Source: Bradyrhizobium hereditatis
GTDB taxonomy: Bacteria > Pseudomonadota > Alphaproteobacteria > Rhizobiales > Xanthobacteraceae
Reading direction: 5' to 3'
Length of the DNA stretch: 64,000 nucleotides
NCBI RefSeq assembly: GCF_020329435.1
Contig: NZ_JAGKJK010000007.1
Coordinates: 310,001 to 374,000, forward strand
Positions 9,347 to 17,595 of this stretch are shown here, piece after piece. Within the stretch, counting starts at the first letter, position 1. Each line of letters opens with the position of its first letter. The translations under genes were made by a program, and so were the position numbers. The notes below the pieces were generated by a model. The model had not been told where the DNA came from. It worked only from the letters and a program-made list of their open reading frames with translations, and did not search any database.

Positions 9347-10132
9347 ATGTATGATCGAATCAGTGGCTTATCCACACCGCCGACCCAAGCTGTCGAACCG
9401 AGTCAGTCGGTGAATAGTGACAGCTTTATGGAAACAGTTGCGGATCTCTCGCTGCGGCGGACCCCGCTGCCTGGCGACTTGCCCGACATGGGGTGCTGTG
9501 CCAGCAAGCCCAATTTCTCGGATCCAAACAACCCCAGTACATCCGGTCCAGTGAGGCCGAACGCCCCACTGTTCGAGTACAGGACGGCCGAATTGGCTGA
9601 CGCGAATGTAGAGGGCATATGCGTTGGGCTGACTGCGGAGTGGCTCGGCAATCTCCAGAACAGCCCCAGATCCCGAATGACTGCGCTAACACCCGGATCG
9701 GACGGGCACGACTCAGCGGCTGTGTGGCAGCAGCGCTATCTAGATATCAGGGGGGACTTGCGAAAACAGGGAGCAGAACCTCCTCAGGCCAACAGTGACG
9801 CAAAATGCGCCATGTTGCAGGAAGCGGGTTTGCAACCATCCCAAAGAGAGAAGGTTTACAGCTTCGACGACCCTGCGAGCATCTCAAGGATGTTGGGCAA
9901 AATCACTGCCGACGGGTCGAGGTATTTGCTTAGTTTGAAGTTCGTCGAGGGTGGGAGACACACAGTTGCGACGTCGACGTTCGATGGAACGACCACGCTC
10001 TTCGATCCAAACTATGGAGAATTCAGTGTTCCATCAGACCAGGTGGATAGCTTGCTCCAACGCCTCGCGGACCGATATATCGACCCCAACGGGCTGTATT
10101 TGAAATCAATTGCCACACGAAAAATGTCTTGA
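9347..10132 (+). CDS. nopT: NopT-type T3SS effector, YopT/AvrPphB-family C58 cysteine protease
   Basis: 261 residues. The catalytic triad is visible as Cys92 (EGICVGLTAEWL), His205 (GGRHTVATS) and Asp220 (TTLFDPNYGEF), close to the positions known for NopT of Sinorhizobium NGR234. The autoprocessing region reads LPDMGCCASKP: cleavage after Met48 would expose Gly49 and Cys50-51 for myristoylation and palmitoylation, targeting the host membrane. ATG at 9347 follows AAGGAAAGGCG; an upstream in-frame start at 9308 gives a non-homologous extension. A probable tts box precedes it. It is likely secreted into legume cells and may set host range. The frame is intact. Confidence 0.9.
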   Translation: MYDRISGLSTPPTQAVEPSQSVNSDSFMETVADLSLRRTPLPGDLPDMGCCASKPNFSDPNNPSTSGPVRPNAPLFEYRTAELADANVEGICVGLTAEWLGNLQNSPRSRMTALTPGSDGHDSAAVWQQRYLDIRGDLRKQGAEPPQANSDAKCAMLQEAGLQPSQREKVYSFDDPASISRMLGKITADGSRYLLSLKFVEGGRHTVATSTFDGTTTLFDPNYGEFSVPSDQVDSLLQRLADRYIDPNGLYLKSIATRKMS

Positions 10133-10980
10133 GCCGCGCCTGCAGGCACCACCGATTGGCGCCCGCGCGCCCGAATGGGCCGATCGTGCTGATACCAACC
10201 CCCCGACGATGCCCCGTTGCGGTCGCCGTGGGTTTTCGAGCATGTTCGGATGGGGGCTCCGAAAGATGCTCGACCGGGCTCGACCTGCCAAGCTGCTCGT
10301 TCATGGGGATTGCGATGATCCCGCCCGGGTGTACCCATTTGATCTCGCCCGCGTTTGAACGAGCCCGCTGGACGGGAGTGGAGGCAACCCTTCCGAACCG
10401 AGGTGTCCTATCTGAGAGGATGTTGGTCTTCGCACCACCCTCTCAAGACAGAAGACCCAGATGGCCACGATGAGCCCTCTTTGGCAGCGAATGATCGAGA
10501 GGACATGATGGTCCGCAGCAATCTGTCGCCGTGGACTCACCAATCTTACATCTGCGCGATTGCAAAGTTTACCCGACTTTCCGCTGCGTTCCGGACGCGG
10601 TAGTTACTGGCAGGTCCGAGCTTACCGAACCGCATCTCATCAGCCAAAAACGTTTGTGGTCCCACATCAATCAGGTTGCCTGCGCGCCGCGCTTTTCTAC
10701 GGCAGGCAAGTCGACCATCCTGGACATGGCCAAGTCGTTCTCACCGGCGGCAATCGGCGCTTCCTGCGCCTGATAGCGGAAAGACCCGTAGCGGATCCAA
10801 GCGCAGCGTCGTCGACTCTGCAACGGCACGACGTTAGCGCTCGTGCCGCCGGCTTAGTCAGGGTTGCGCAGACGGCGCGAGGCTGAAGGTGAGTTGCCAG
10901 TTCAGGGCTCTGGCAGGAAGAGGGACCAGCAAGTTTCCGTTCGATGGCGCATCATCAGCTTTTCGGGCAGCGCGAAGCGC
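10133..10980. other. Intergenic, mobile-element debris only
   Basis: Apart from the recombinase remnant I see no gene. No inverted repeats of an insertion sequence were recognised. Confidence 0.45.
10505..10720 (+). pseudogene. Tyrosine recombinase N-terminal remnant
   Basis: The translation gives MMVRSNLSPWTHQSYICAIA with KFTRLSAAF after it, the SAM-like N-terminal domain of XerD-type integrases. An INQVACA-RF-YG segment follows at 10665-10700, split between frames. No catalytic domain is found, so this is a fragment of a mobile element. Confidence 0.5.
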
Positions 10981-10986
10981 GCATTG

Positions 10987-11116
10987 TGTTCAATTTCGGA
11001 CAGCGGCGACAAATCCAGTCGCGTTCAAAACACTGGTCGCCGTAGAGTGCCGTTGAGCTTTTCATGGCGTGATCAGGCGCTTAATGCGAGCAGACGATGC
11101 TGGCACGGACATTGCT
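10987..11116 (+). promoter_or_regulatory. NifA upstream site and sigma54 promoter, nifH-like
   Basis: TGT-N10-ACA at 10987-11002 and a perfect -24/-12 element TGGCACGGACATTGCT at 11101-11116. A second half-degenerate site (AGT instead of TGT) lies near 11017-11032. The order and the flanking bases (GACAGCGGC, GCGTTCAAAACAC) match the nifH control region at 44583-44712, and the similarity continues into the leader. Confidence 0.85.
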
Positions 11117-11187
11117 CGTAAGTCCAGCAATGAATGACTGCTGAGTGCACACAGACGAGACGAGCGATGCTCTCCTTCCTTGAACCC

Positions 11188-11946
11188 ATGTGCCCCGCTC
11201 CTGCGAGGAAGAACTTGTTGCTTGTTACTTGGAGCTTCGTCGCGCTTAGCGCGGTGACGCCGACATTCGCCGCGGATCTCGCGGAGCAGCCTGTCTACAC
11301 CGAGGCACCACCGCAAGCGGCCGCGGCCGTGGCCGCGATCAGAGATCAGCCAGCGCAAAAAGTCGCGCAATCCATGACAATCGGTTTGGAGAGTAACAGG
11401 GTGGTGGGCTTAGAATCTCCAGCTCCTCCGATCAAGGTGGAGAACTGGCTGCGTGGCCAGCCGCTCACGAGCTTCCAGCCCGGGAAAGTGTACATCGTCG
11501 AATTTTGGGCAACTTGGTGCGCACCGTGTGTGGCGGCGCTGTCCCATCTGGTGCAGCTGCAGGAGAAATACAAAGACAGCGGAGTTGAAATCGTCGGACT
11601 CGCAGCTCGTGAACGCGCTCGAACGGCGGATGACGCCAGAAGCAAGTTGGACGCATGGTTGACCGAAAAATTGCCGAATCTCAACTATCGGATCGGGTTT
11701 GACTACACAGGTGAAATGAACAAGCTTTGGATGGATCCCAGCTTTTCTGTCGGAACTCCCACATCGTTCGTCGTCGACCGTGACGGCCACATCGCCTTTA
11801 TCGGGTCTTCGATGCAACTCGATGACGTTTTGCCGAAAATTCTGAGCGGCAGCTGGCGCACCAGCGACGAAGCTAAAGCCGCCGATACCGAGCGGCTAAA
11901 GGCGAACGCGGAAATGCGCAAAATGATGAGTAAGCGAGCGCACTGA
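11188..11946 (+). CDS. Exported thioredoxin-like (TlpA/ResA type) protein
   Basis: A signal peptide (KNLLLVTWSFVALSAVTPTFA) precedes a linker and a thioredoxin domain with WATWCAPC and the cis-proline region VGTPTSFVVDRDG. It would act in the periplasm as a thiol-disulfide reductase. The start is uncertain: the homologous signal peptide at 14720 begins with ATG where this gene has AGG (11206), so I take ATG 11188. ATG 11134 lies in the nifH-like leader. The promoter predicts NifA/RpoN control and symbiotic expression. The frame closes at 11946, but coding sequence continues in another frame beyond it, so the original protein was longer. Confidence 0.7.
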   Translation: MCPAPARKNLLLVTWSFVALSAVTPTFAADLAEQPVYTEAPPQAAAAVAAIRDQPAQKVAQSMTIGLESNRVVGLESPAPPIKVENWLRGQPLTSFQPGKVYIVEFWATWCAPCVAALSHLVQLQEKYKDSGVEIVGLAARERARTADDARSKLDAWLTEKLPNLNYRIGFDYTGEMNKLWMDPSFSVGTPTSFVVDRDGHIAFIGSSMQLDDVLPKILSGSWRTSDEAKAADTERLKANAEMRKMMSKRAH

Positions 11947-12626
11947 GCCGATCTTCGCCAAACTTGCGCAAGCGATGAAGGCGGGGAATTGGGCGAAGAC
12001 GCTTTCCGCGGTCGAAGAGGCCGTCGCTGTGATGCCGGACGGACTTAACTTCTGCGTGCTCCATGCGGATCTGTTGCTTCACAAAGTACGCGACTTGCAG
12101 ACCAGCTTGCCGGTCATGAGGCAATTAGTTCGCGAGGGGATCGACAAAAAACTCGCAGCTGTGGATGGCCGCAACTCTCTGATGCAGCGAATGACAACTG
12201 TCACTTCCCGACTGCCGAGCGCCTTGCGATGGGCAAGGAATTGTCCGAACACATTCGAGCGCTGAATCCCCCGCAACGGGGCGATGGCTTCAAGGTCCTG
12301 TCCTATGGGCGGTCGCTCAACATTGTTACGAGAGCGGCAATAAGGATCCGGTCGAGTTGATCGAGCTGGCACTGAAGTCGCTGGGACGATTCTGAGCTTA
12401 CCCCCGGTTGAACTGACACAGCACGTTACCTCGTTGTTGGTCCAAGCGCTGGCCAACTACGAGGGTGAGGAGGGCTTGCTACGGCGCTCTTTGTGCAACT
12501 CCGCAAGACGGATTTCCGAAAAGCGTCAAAGCGATAGTCGGAATTGGTCCAAGGATCGAGCGCTTCTCGTTTTGCGACGCACGGCGGATTCCCAAAAAGA
12601 TGCAGCTGTTGATGAAGCCCTGACGT
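11947..12626 (+). pseudogene. Frameshifted C-terminal half of the thioredoxin-like gene
   Basis: Just after the stop the next frame reads PIFAKLAQAMKAGNWAKTLS and continues with a TPR-like helix pair (VMPDGLNFCVLHADLLLHK). After about 12175 the frame changes again (AERLAMGKELSEHIRALNPP), and a last piece (RIERFSFCDARRIPKK) is near 12556-12600. A related short piece, MIERFSFCDDARRTPK, occurs at 16181-16230. I infer the C-terminal tetratricopeptide part of a longer thioredoxin-like protein, destroyed by several shifts. Confidence 0.55.
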
Positions 12627-12632
12627 GCCAGC

Positions 12633-13940
12633 TTATACTTTCAATGAACGCAGGCGCTTCATAGCGGCCGCCTTCACCGAAGTATGAATTGCCTCGGGAA
12701 AGCCCTTTGGCAGCTCGCTTTCGATTTTGGCGAGCGCAGCTTCAGCGGCAGCGGCTAGCCCTTCGATTGACTCCTGCACGAGCTTTTTCGGTACGCCCGC
12801 CGCTTCGCCGGTCTGTACGAAATGCCGACCCTGCACCTTGGCGATCCTGTAATGGTTGCTCGTCCCCACCGACATTGCGAGCTTCATCTGCTTGCGCTGG
12901 ATTTGGCCTGTGTCGAGGCTGGGCTGTGCCGTGAGCACGTCATAGAGCGGTGTCAGATGATAGCGGCCGCCCGGTGTTATGAAGATGCTGAAGTTCTTCG
13001 CGTGGCCGTCGGTTGCGCCGATCAGCCAAAACAAAATCTGTGCCTTCAACAGGGTCGCCTGATCCTCGGAAGGGTTATCGCTGCCTTTGAGCAGGCCAAG
13101 AAGCTTCACCAGGCCGGGGCCGCCATCGCTCTGGTATTTGCGCGTCGCCGGTACCGACAGGGCCTGACAGCAATCCTCTTGCGGAAGGCGGAGCAGACGG
13201 CCATCCCGGGTCCACCGCCGGTCGAACCGCTCGATCACGAGCGCCGTTGTCTTGCCGAAAGTGGCAATCTCGGCTTGGTTCACCGGCAGGCCGAAGGCGG
13301 CGGCAAGTTTCAGGCAGTAGTATTCATTCTTGACGCTGTTCGCGAGCTCGATGCCATTGGGCAGCTCCCCGATCTGCGTCTTGAAAATATGGGTGGTCGG
13401 CGTTGTGCCGTGCGGCTTCAGCCATTTGCCGCCGTTCCGCAGCAGGGCCGTCTTCTCCTGCGCGCCTGCCAGCGAAATCCGGAAATCATCGTCGCGCCTG
13501 AGCCCGAGCGGAGCCTGGGCAAGCCCCTTGAGAAGCTTTTCGATCGCTTCGTCGTCGACGGCGTCGCCGGCGATAGTGTGACCATCGCCATGGCGATCAT
13601 CATCCTCGGCGACGAACTGCAGGGCGCCCACACAGTCCCTGCCGATCGCAGCGAGCAGGCTGTAGGCATCGGTCCCGGCGGCGCCGACCTTTTGCGCCAC
13701 CCGGCGGCGCAGGGCGTCCGAGTCGGGGAGGAGGTTGTCGAAGACAGCCGTAACGGCTTCGCCTCGGAAGGCATCCTCGCGCAGCGGCAGCGACAGCGAG
13801 ACGGGAAGGGCATGTTCCCACCCGAGCCAATCATCCTCGTACCGGAATTGAATAGCACCGCTTGCCGCCTTGGTGAGGTGGCCAACAAGTCGGTTGTTGA
13901 GGAGCACACGCAGCGGCGCATGGCGAGGACGGCGGGCCAT
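12633..13940 (-). CDS. hipA: HipA family serine/threonine kinase toxin
   Basis: 435 residues, normal for HipA. Visible motifs are the N-terminal HipA-N1 domain (LPVSLSLPLREDAFRGEA), the phosphate-binding loop SLAGAQEKTALLR, the catalytic loop IGATDGHAKNFSIF and the metal-binding PLYDVL. HipA phosphorylates glutamyl-tRNA synthetase in E. coli; here the target is inferred from the family. Its ATG shares one base with the hipB stop (TGATG), typical of a coupled toxin-antitoxin operon. A scrambled second copy lies at 8935-9195. The complementary plus strand has a long spurious ORF. Confidence 0.9.
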   Translation of the reverse strand: MARRPRHAPLRVLLNNRLVGHLTKAASGAIQFRYEDDWLGWEHALPVSLSLPLREDAFRGEAVTAVFDNLLPDSDALRRRVAQKVGAAGTDAYSLLAAIGRDCVGALQFVAEDDDRHGDGHTIAGDAVDDEAIEKLLKGLAQAPLGLRRDDDFRISLAGAQEKTALLRNGGKWLKPHGTTPTTHIFKTQIGELPNGIELANSVKNEYYCLKLAAAFGLPVNQAEIATFGKTTALVIERFDRRWTRDGRLLRLPQEDCCQALSVPATRKYQSDGGPGLVKLLGLLKGSDNPSEDQATLLKAQILFWLIGATDGHAKNFSIFITPGGRYHLTPLYDVLTAQPSLDTGQIQRKQMKLAMSVGTSNHYRIAKVQGRHFVQTGEAAGVPKKLVQESIEGLAAAAEAALAKIESELPKGFPEAIHTSVKAAAMKRLRSLKV

Positions 13941-14191
13941 CAGAAGATTTCCTCGATGTCCGCCGGGCCAGCCTTGCGACGGGCCACAATGCGAAATTCA
14001 AGGTCGAGAGCGGCCAGCACGGCAAGGATAGTCTCGAGCCTTGCCGCCGGGTTGCCGGTCTCGATCAGGGAAATGGTCTCCTGCCGCACTCCCGCCTGGT
14101 CGGCGAGCTGCGTCTGGCTGAGGTCGCGCTTTTTGCGGACGCGGCGTACCAGATTGCCTATCTGCTGCGGTGTTCTTGCGAGGTCGGTCAT
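13940..14191 (-). CDS. hipB: HipB-type XRE antitoxin and repressor
   Basis: 83 residues. The helix-turn-helix spans about residues 10-65 (LVRRVRKKRDLSQTQLADQA, then VRQETISLIETG). It neutralises HipA and represses the operon. It is transcribed before hipA and overlaps it. The large inverted repeat just upstream (14212-14257) is the likely operator. Confidence 0.9.
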   Translation of the reverse strand: MTDLARTPQQIGNLVRRVRKKRDLSQTQLADQAGVRQETISLIETGNPAARLETILAVLAALDLEFRIVARRKAGPADIEEIF

Positions 14192-14211
14192 GGCTCACGC
14201 TCCGGCCCCAT

Positions 14212-14257
14212 TATGCGCTAAATCCGATAAATGTAGCAATATCGGATTTGGCGCATA
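14212..14257. promoter_or_regulatory. hipBA operator, long inverted repeat
   Basis: Arms TATGCGCTAAATCCGAT (14212-14228) and ATCGGATTTGGCGCATA (14241-14257) are near-perfect inverse copies. A third half-copy, TTATCGGAAATGGCGCAT, lies at 14293-14310. The position immediately upstream of hipB fits autorepression by the HipB dimer. Confidence 0.7.
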
Positions 14258-14719
14258 AACAAAAGTTATGCGTCCGACCGCATAAAATCAGTTTATCGGA
14301 AATGGCGCATAGACTACCATTTTGGCGCCGACTCCTGAATGGCGTAATGGTCCGATGCACCGCTGTACGCGAAAGCACCCGCCGGCGCGCCCCCAATTGC
14401 TTACCGGCCTTTGGTGGGGCGGGGTTGACCGCGACGGTCTCGCTAGCAATGCGAGACGCTGCCACAGCGCGTCCCGGTTCGGCGGTAATACTGCGATCTG
14501 TTCGAGGATTGTCTTGCGGACTTGCAGATCGCGTGTCACGCGCAACGGAAGCCCGACGGTCTCTGCTCTAAAACGCCTGGTCATCTGCTCGATGATCCCG
14601 TCGCTTCGTCGATCCATTCCGTAGATAGGTCCAATCAAGAGAATGTATTTTACCAATTGTGCGTCGTCATCTAAGACTGTTGAGGACGGCTGGGGCCAAT
14701 CTAAGGAAGCGAGTCTCGA

Positions 14720-14923
14720 ATGAAAAAATTGCTGTTTGTTACTGCGAGCGCCGTCGCGCTTGCAGCGGCGGTACCGACTTTCGCCGCTGAGGGTGCCGCG
14801 CAACCGGTCGATACCAAGGTACTCGTAGCCGATACATCATATCCCGAATGCGTGGAAGACCCGTTGGATGGCATCTGCGATCTCTTTTTTTGCTTAACCG
14901 ACCCCGCGTGCATCGCGCGCTAA
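14720..14923 (+). CDS. Small secreted cysteine-containing peptide
   Basis: 67 residues. A Sec signal peptide (KKLLFVTASAVALAAAVPTF, cleavage after AAA-type box near residue 23) is followed by a short mature part ending in YPECVEDPLDGICDLFFC and ACIAR, with four cysteines. ATG at 14720 follows AAGGAAGCG. The signal peptide and the next residues (AAQPVDTKV) align with those of the thioredoxin-like protein at 11188 (AEQPVYTEA). I recognise no family. It could be a disulfide-bonded periplasmic peptide; no sigma54 element is visible upstream. Confidence 0.55.
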   Translation: MKKLLFVTASAVALAAAVPTFAAEGAAQPVDTKVLVADTSYPECVEDPLDGICDLFFCLTDPACIAR

Positions 14924-15185
14924 CAACGGACAGCAACTAAGCAGAAAATGAGATAGAGTCTCAGTACACCGCCGCTTGCGGGGACGGCGGCAACGTCCTC
15001 TTTGCGTGCGGATACGCGGCCATATGATACAAGGGGCGCCGTCTTCGGTGTTCTCTCGGACGACAATTCAGCCAGAGCAAGTCCACAACGTGGGGTGAGG
15101 GCGCTGTGCAAGCAGCGCTTGCGGATACTGCCAACCCTCGCCCTCAACCAAGGGAGTTGACATAGCAAATGCTGGGTGAACGACG

Positions 15186-15458
15186 ATGATCTACGAGTCC
15201 CTTGCTCGCATGCGCACGCATCGCAGCAACATTCACCGCTATCGGGCGGGCGAGCGCCCCTTCGGCGCTGGCCCGCCCGATACGCGCAGCGCGCAATTGT
15301 TTCAAACCGAGCTGACGGAGCTGGAGAGACAATATGTCGAGCGACGGCTGTCGGAAGAACGGGCGGCGCTCGATGCCGTCGCCAACACGACCCTTCCGTT
15401 TGGCTTGCCCTCGCCGAGGACACTTCCCGAGGGCGTGAGCACCCAGCAGTCGAACTGA
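15186..15458 (+). CDS. Small conserved Bradyrhizobium-type protein with an internal insertion
   Basis: 90 residues starting MIYESLARMRTHRSNIHRYR. The second half TELTELERQYVERRLSEERA is a charged helix. From memory, similar short proteins run directly from HRYRRLL to the LERxxxERRLSEE helix, so about 20 residues (AGERPFGAGPPDTRSAQLFQ) look inserted. No function is known. No strong ribosome site is visible. Confidence 0.5.
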   Translation: MIYESLARMRTHRSNIHRYRAGERPFGAGPPDTRSAQLFQTELTELERQYVERRLSEERAALDAVANTTLPFGLPSPRTLPEGVSTQQSN

Positions 15459-15721
15459 GGCCTCGCTAAAGTGCCGGTCCCGCCGGACGCGGCGTGGCGT
15501 GACATGCGTTCCTCGGACGGAGAGCCGAAAGGATGGCGAAGTTCACAGTCTACCACGTCGCGTTCTATATATTCAGAATGTTGAGATAGTGCAGCTCGCG
15601 GCGCTGGTTCACTCGTGCAGGCGCCGGCGCCTATCGAGTGAGAAGGCATTGCTTTGGAGCCGGAGGCCGATTCCGGCGGCAGGTAACAACATAGACCCTT
15701 CCGGCGATCGGGCGGTGGGCC

Positions 15722-15746
15722 AAAAACCCCGGCAGGCTCTGCCGGG
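15722..15746 (-). terminator. Rho-independent terminator, minus strand
   Basis: Stem CCCGGCAG/CTGCCGGG with a 3-nt loop at 15728-15746. On the minus strand it is followed by GTTTTT. No minus-strand gene directly upstream is recognised, so it may be a relic. Confidence 0.5.
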
Positions 15747-15837
15747 AGATTCGAAAATATCATCAGCTGACAGAATACCATGGATTAAAGCCCAGAACGC
15801 AATTATTTATTGCGAACATTTCTTATTAGGAACCGGT

Positions 15838-16120
15838 TCACATCTGGATAGCGGCTGTGGAAAGGTGCGAGAGCTTCTCTTTCAACATATGCTGCGCGGT
15901 TCCGGTGCAGTCATGTTCTTGATGAACTGATGGCTTGGTTTGAGCGAGCCGGTGGTGGCCGACTTCTATAAGCTTCTCGTCTACGAAACCGGCGGATTCT
16001 TCGTCGACCATTGCGATACCGCGGAATCTTGGCGCACGATGGTGCTCCTGCTGCCTTCGGACCATCGTGGCGGCGAACAACATAGATCGCGTCTTGCTCT
16101 ACGTGGTCGAGCGCGCCGCT
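15838..16120 (+). pseudogene. 2OG-Fe(II) oxygenase remnant
   Basis: Positions 15955-16070 encode ADFYKLLVYETGGFFVDHCD and then a MVLLLPSDHRGGE segment. This matches the part of prolyl-4-hydroxylase-like oxygenases that holds the first iron ligands (HxD, here HCD). The upstream part is in a different frame and the second histidine region is missing. The piece at 16181-16308 shares RFSFCDDARRxPK with the thioredoxin-like remnant at 12556. Confidence 0.5.
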
Positions 16121-16304
16121 TTACGATGCGATTCCTAAACAGCCAAGAAGTGCCTGATCCCACAAAGCTCGTTGGTCCGATGATCGAGCGGTTCTCGTTT
16201 TGCGACGACGCGCGCCGGACTCCAAAGAGAGGTAGGGCGATCCGGTACTTTGCGCGATTCTTGCAAGAGTCATCGCAGGATGATCAATTGAAGGTTCTCT
16301 TGTC

Positions 16305-16712
16305 ATGAACGAGCGGCGGACGCAGTCGAATATCGCCTATGCAATCTGCGGCTTCAACGATATTCCAACCCAGCGCGCCATCGGCTTCCACCTCATGATA
16401 GTGGACGAAGACGGCGGCCACAGGCCGTGGCCCATTGTCGTGGTGCGCTGGGGCAAGCGGGTGTTTGCCTATCTCAACAAATGCCCGCACACTGGCGTCA
16501 ATCTCGACTGGGAACGCAACCAGTTTTTCGATCCCCTCGGTATGCGGCTGATGTGCGGCAAACACGGCTCGACCTTCGAGCTCGGCACGGGCCGCTGTGT
16601 GGATGGCCGGTGCAAGGGCAGCAGTCTCACGCCGGTCGCGTTGACGGTGCTGGACGGCGATATCTGCGCGACCGGCGTGCGGCTTGTCGAGGAGGAGAAT
16701 TCCTCTGGCTAA
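16305..16712 (+). CDS. Rieske 2Fe-2S protein, nif-associated
   Basis: 135 residues. The two Rieske boxes are NKCPHTGVNLD (CxH) and LMCGKHGSTFEL (CxxH), about 43 residues apart with no membrane anchor, so it is a soluble ferredoxin-like Rieske protein. ATG at 16305 follows GAAGG. It has a paralogue at 27259 at the other end of this nif block, sharing RPxPIVVVR and YLNxCPHxGV. An electron-carrier role in nitrogen fixation is inferred from position. Confidence 0.85.
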   Translation: MNERRTQSNIAYAICGFNDIPTQRAIGFHLMIVDEDGGHRPWPIVVVRWGKRVFAYLNKCPHTGVNLDWERNQFFDPLGMRLMCGKHGSTFELGTGRCVDGRCKGSSLTPVALTVLDGDICATGVRLVEEENSSG

Positions 16713-16726
16713 GTTGAAGCCGGTGC

Positions 16727-17317
16727 TCAGACCGGCCGGTTCTCGTTACGGTTTCTTACGGGTTCCATCCTCTTCAGGCCGTCTTCGTAAGAGATCTCAT
16801 CATAGGACGCATCGATACCCTTGGTTGCGTCGAGCAGGTAGTCGAGCTTGCCGGGCGCGTCGAGCTTCTTAATGTCATTTTTGTCGACCCCGGCAAGGTC
16901 CATCATCTCCTTCCAAACGGTGGATTCATCGCACGGCAGCACGTTGAAGGTGATGCCACGGAGCTTGATTCGATATTTCGCCAACAGGTCTATGTTGTTG
17001 CAAAACATGAAGTAGCTGCCATCAGGACTTAGCGCGCCGTCAAGAACATTTGCGACATCAGCAAGATAAGCGAAGCAGTGCAGATAGCCGGCAAGCACCG
17101 GAATGCTGCGTTCGCCTTCCTGCACGACCGTCAGTACCTGCTCGATCGAATAGTGGGGCGGCCGCTTCTCGTCGGCGACCTGGGCCTGGAATTTTAGGGC
17201 GATATCGCCGCGAAAGCCGAACCGGCCCTGCTTGGTGGTCCCGCCCTTGAATATGGCATTGAGCAGGCGTCCCTCCTTCTCCAACCGCCCTAGCGCGGTG
17301 TTCTCGATTGCAGTCAT
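16727..17317 (-). CDS. Conserved hypothetical protein under sigma54/NifA control
   Basis: 196 residues. I do not recognise the family. It has no signal peptide, no membrane segment and only two cysteines (FMFCNNIDLLAK, NVLPCDESTVW); the middle is hydrophobic and the C-terminus charged. ATG at 17317 follows GAGGGATGA. A -24/-12 element on the minus strand (17376-17391) and a NifA site at 17465-17480 precede it, so it is probably expressed with the nitrogenase genes. It is transcribed divergently from iscA and convergently towards the Rieske gene. The frame is intact. Confidence 0.7.
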   Translation of the reverse strand: MTAIENTALGRLEKEGRLLNAIFKGGTTKQGRFGFRGDIALKFQAQVADEKRPPHYSIEQVLTVVQEGERSIPVLAGYLHCFAYLADVANVLDGALSPDGSYFMFCNNIDLLAKYRIKLRGITFNVLPCDESTVWKEMMDLAGVDKNDIKKLDAPGKLDYLLDATKGIDASYDEISYEDGLKRMEPVRNRNENRPV

Positions 17318-17375
17318 AAAAAATCATCCCTCGATCCAAGACAATCGCCGGACACTCCGGCGGCAGGAGACGCAA

Positions 17376-17391
17376 TGCAAATTGTTTGCCG
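17376..17391 (-). promoter_or_regulatory. sigma54 -24/-12 element of the 196-aa gene
   Basis: Minus strand CGGCAAACAATTTGCA: GG-N10-GC spacing with the strong TTGCA -12 box. About 59 bp upstream of the start at 17317. Confidence 0.65.
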
Positions 17392-17464
17392 CCGCGTTCG
17401 TAACGCTTCATCGGGTAATCCATAAAGAAGACACTTAAAAGCTCCGCGATCCCTCGAAAACCTT

Positions 17465-17480
17465 TGTCAGCAACCCGACA
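17465..17480. promoter_or_regulatory. NifA upstream activating site shared by divergent promoters
   Basis: TGTCAGCAACCCGACA, an exact TGT-N10-ACA. It lies 74 bp from the minus-strand element and 63 bp from the plus-strand element, so one site could serve both. Confidence 0.7.
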
Positions 17481-17542
17481 CGCGTCGCAAAGCCAACAGG
17501 CGCGACTTCGAAAAAGGTAAGCATTGTCAAGCTCGTGCGCGC

Positions 17543-17558
17543 TGGCATGCGACTTGCC
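17543..17558 (+). promoter_or_regulatory. sigma54 -24/-12 element of the iscA-nfu-nifS operon
   Basis: TGGCATGCGACTTGCC with GG-N10-GC spacing, 38 bp before the iscA start. Confidence 0.7.
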
Positions 17559-17595
17559 AATTCTCATGCAAACGACGTGGGAAAATAAAGGTGCC

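Noticed and set aside
12822..14258. Long plus-strand ORF of 478 codons
   Set aside because: It is the antisense shadow of hipA and hipB, whose minus-strand products have complete family motifs.
17524..17595. Upstream extension of iscA
   Set aside because: It overlaps the -24/-12 element, and family proteins begin at the ATG at 17596.
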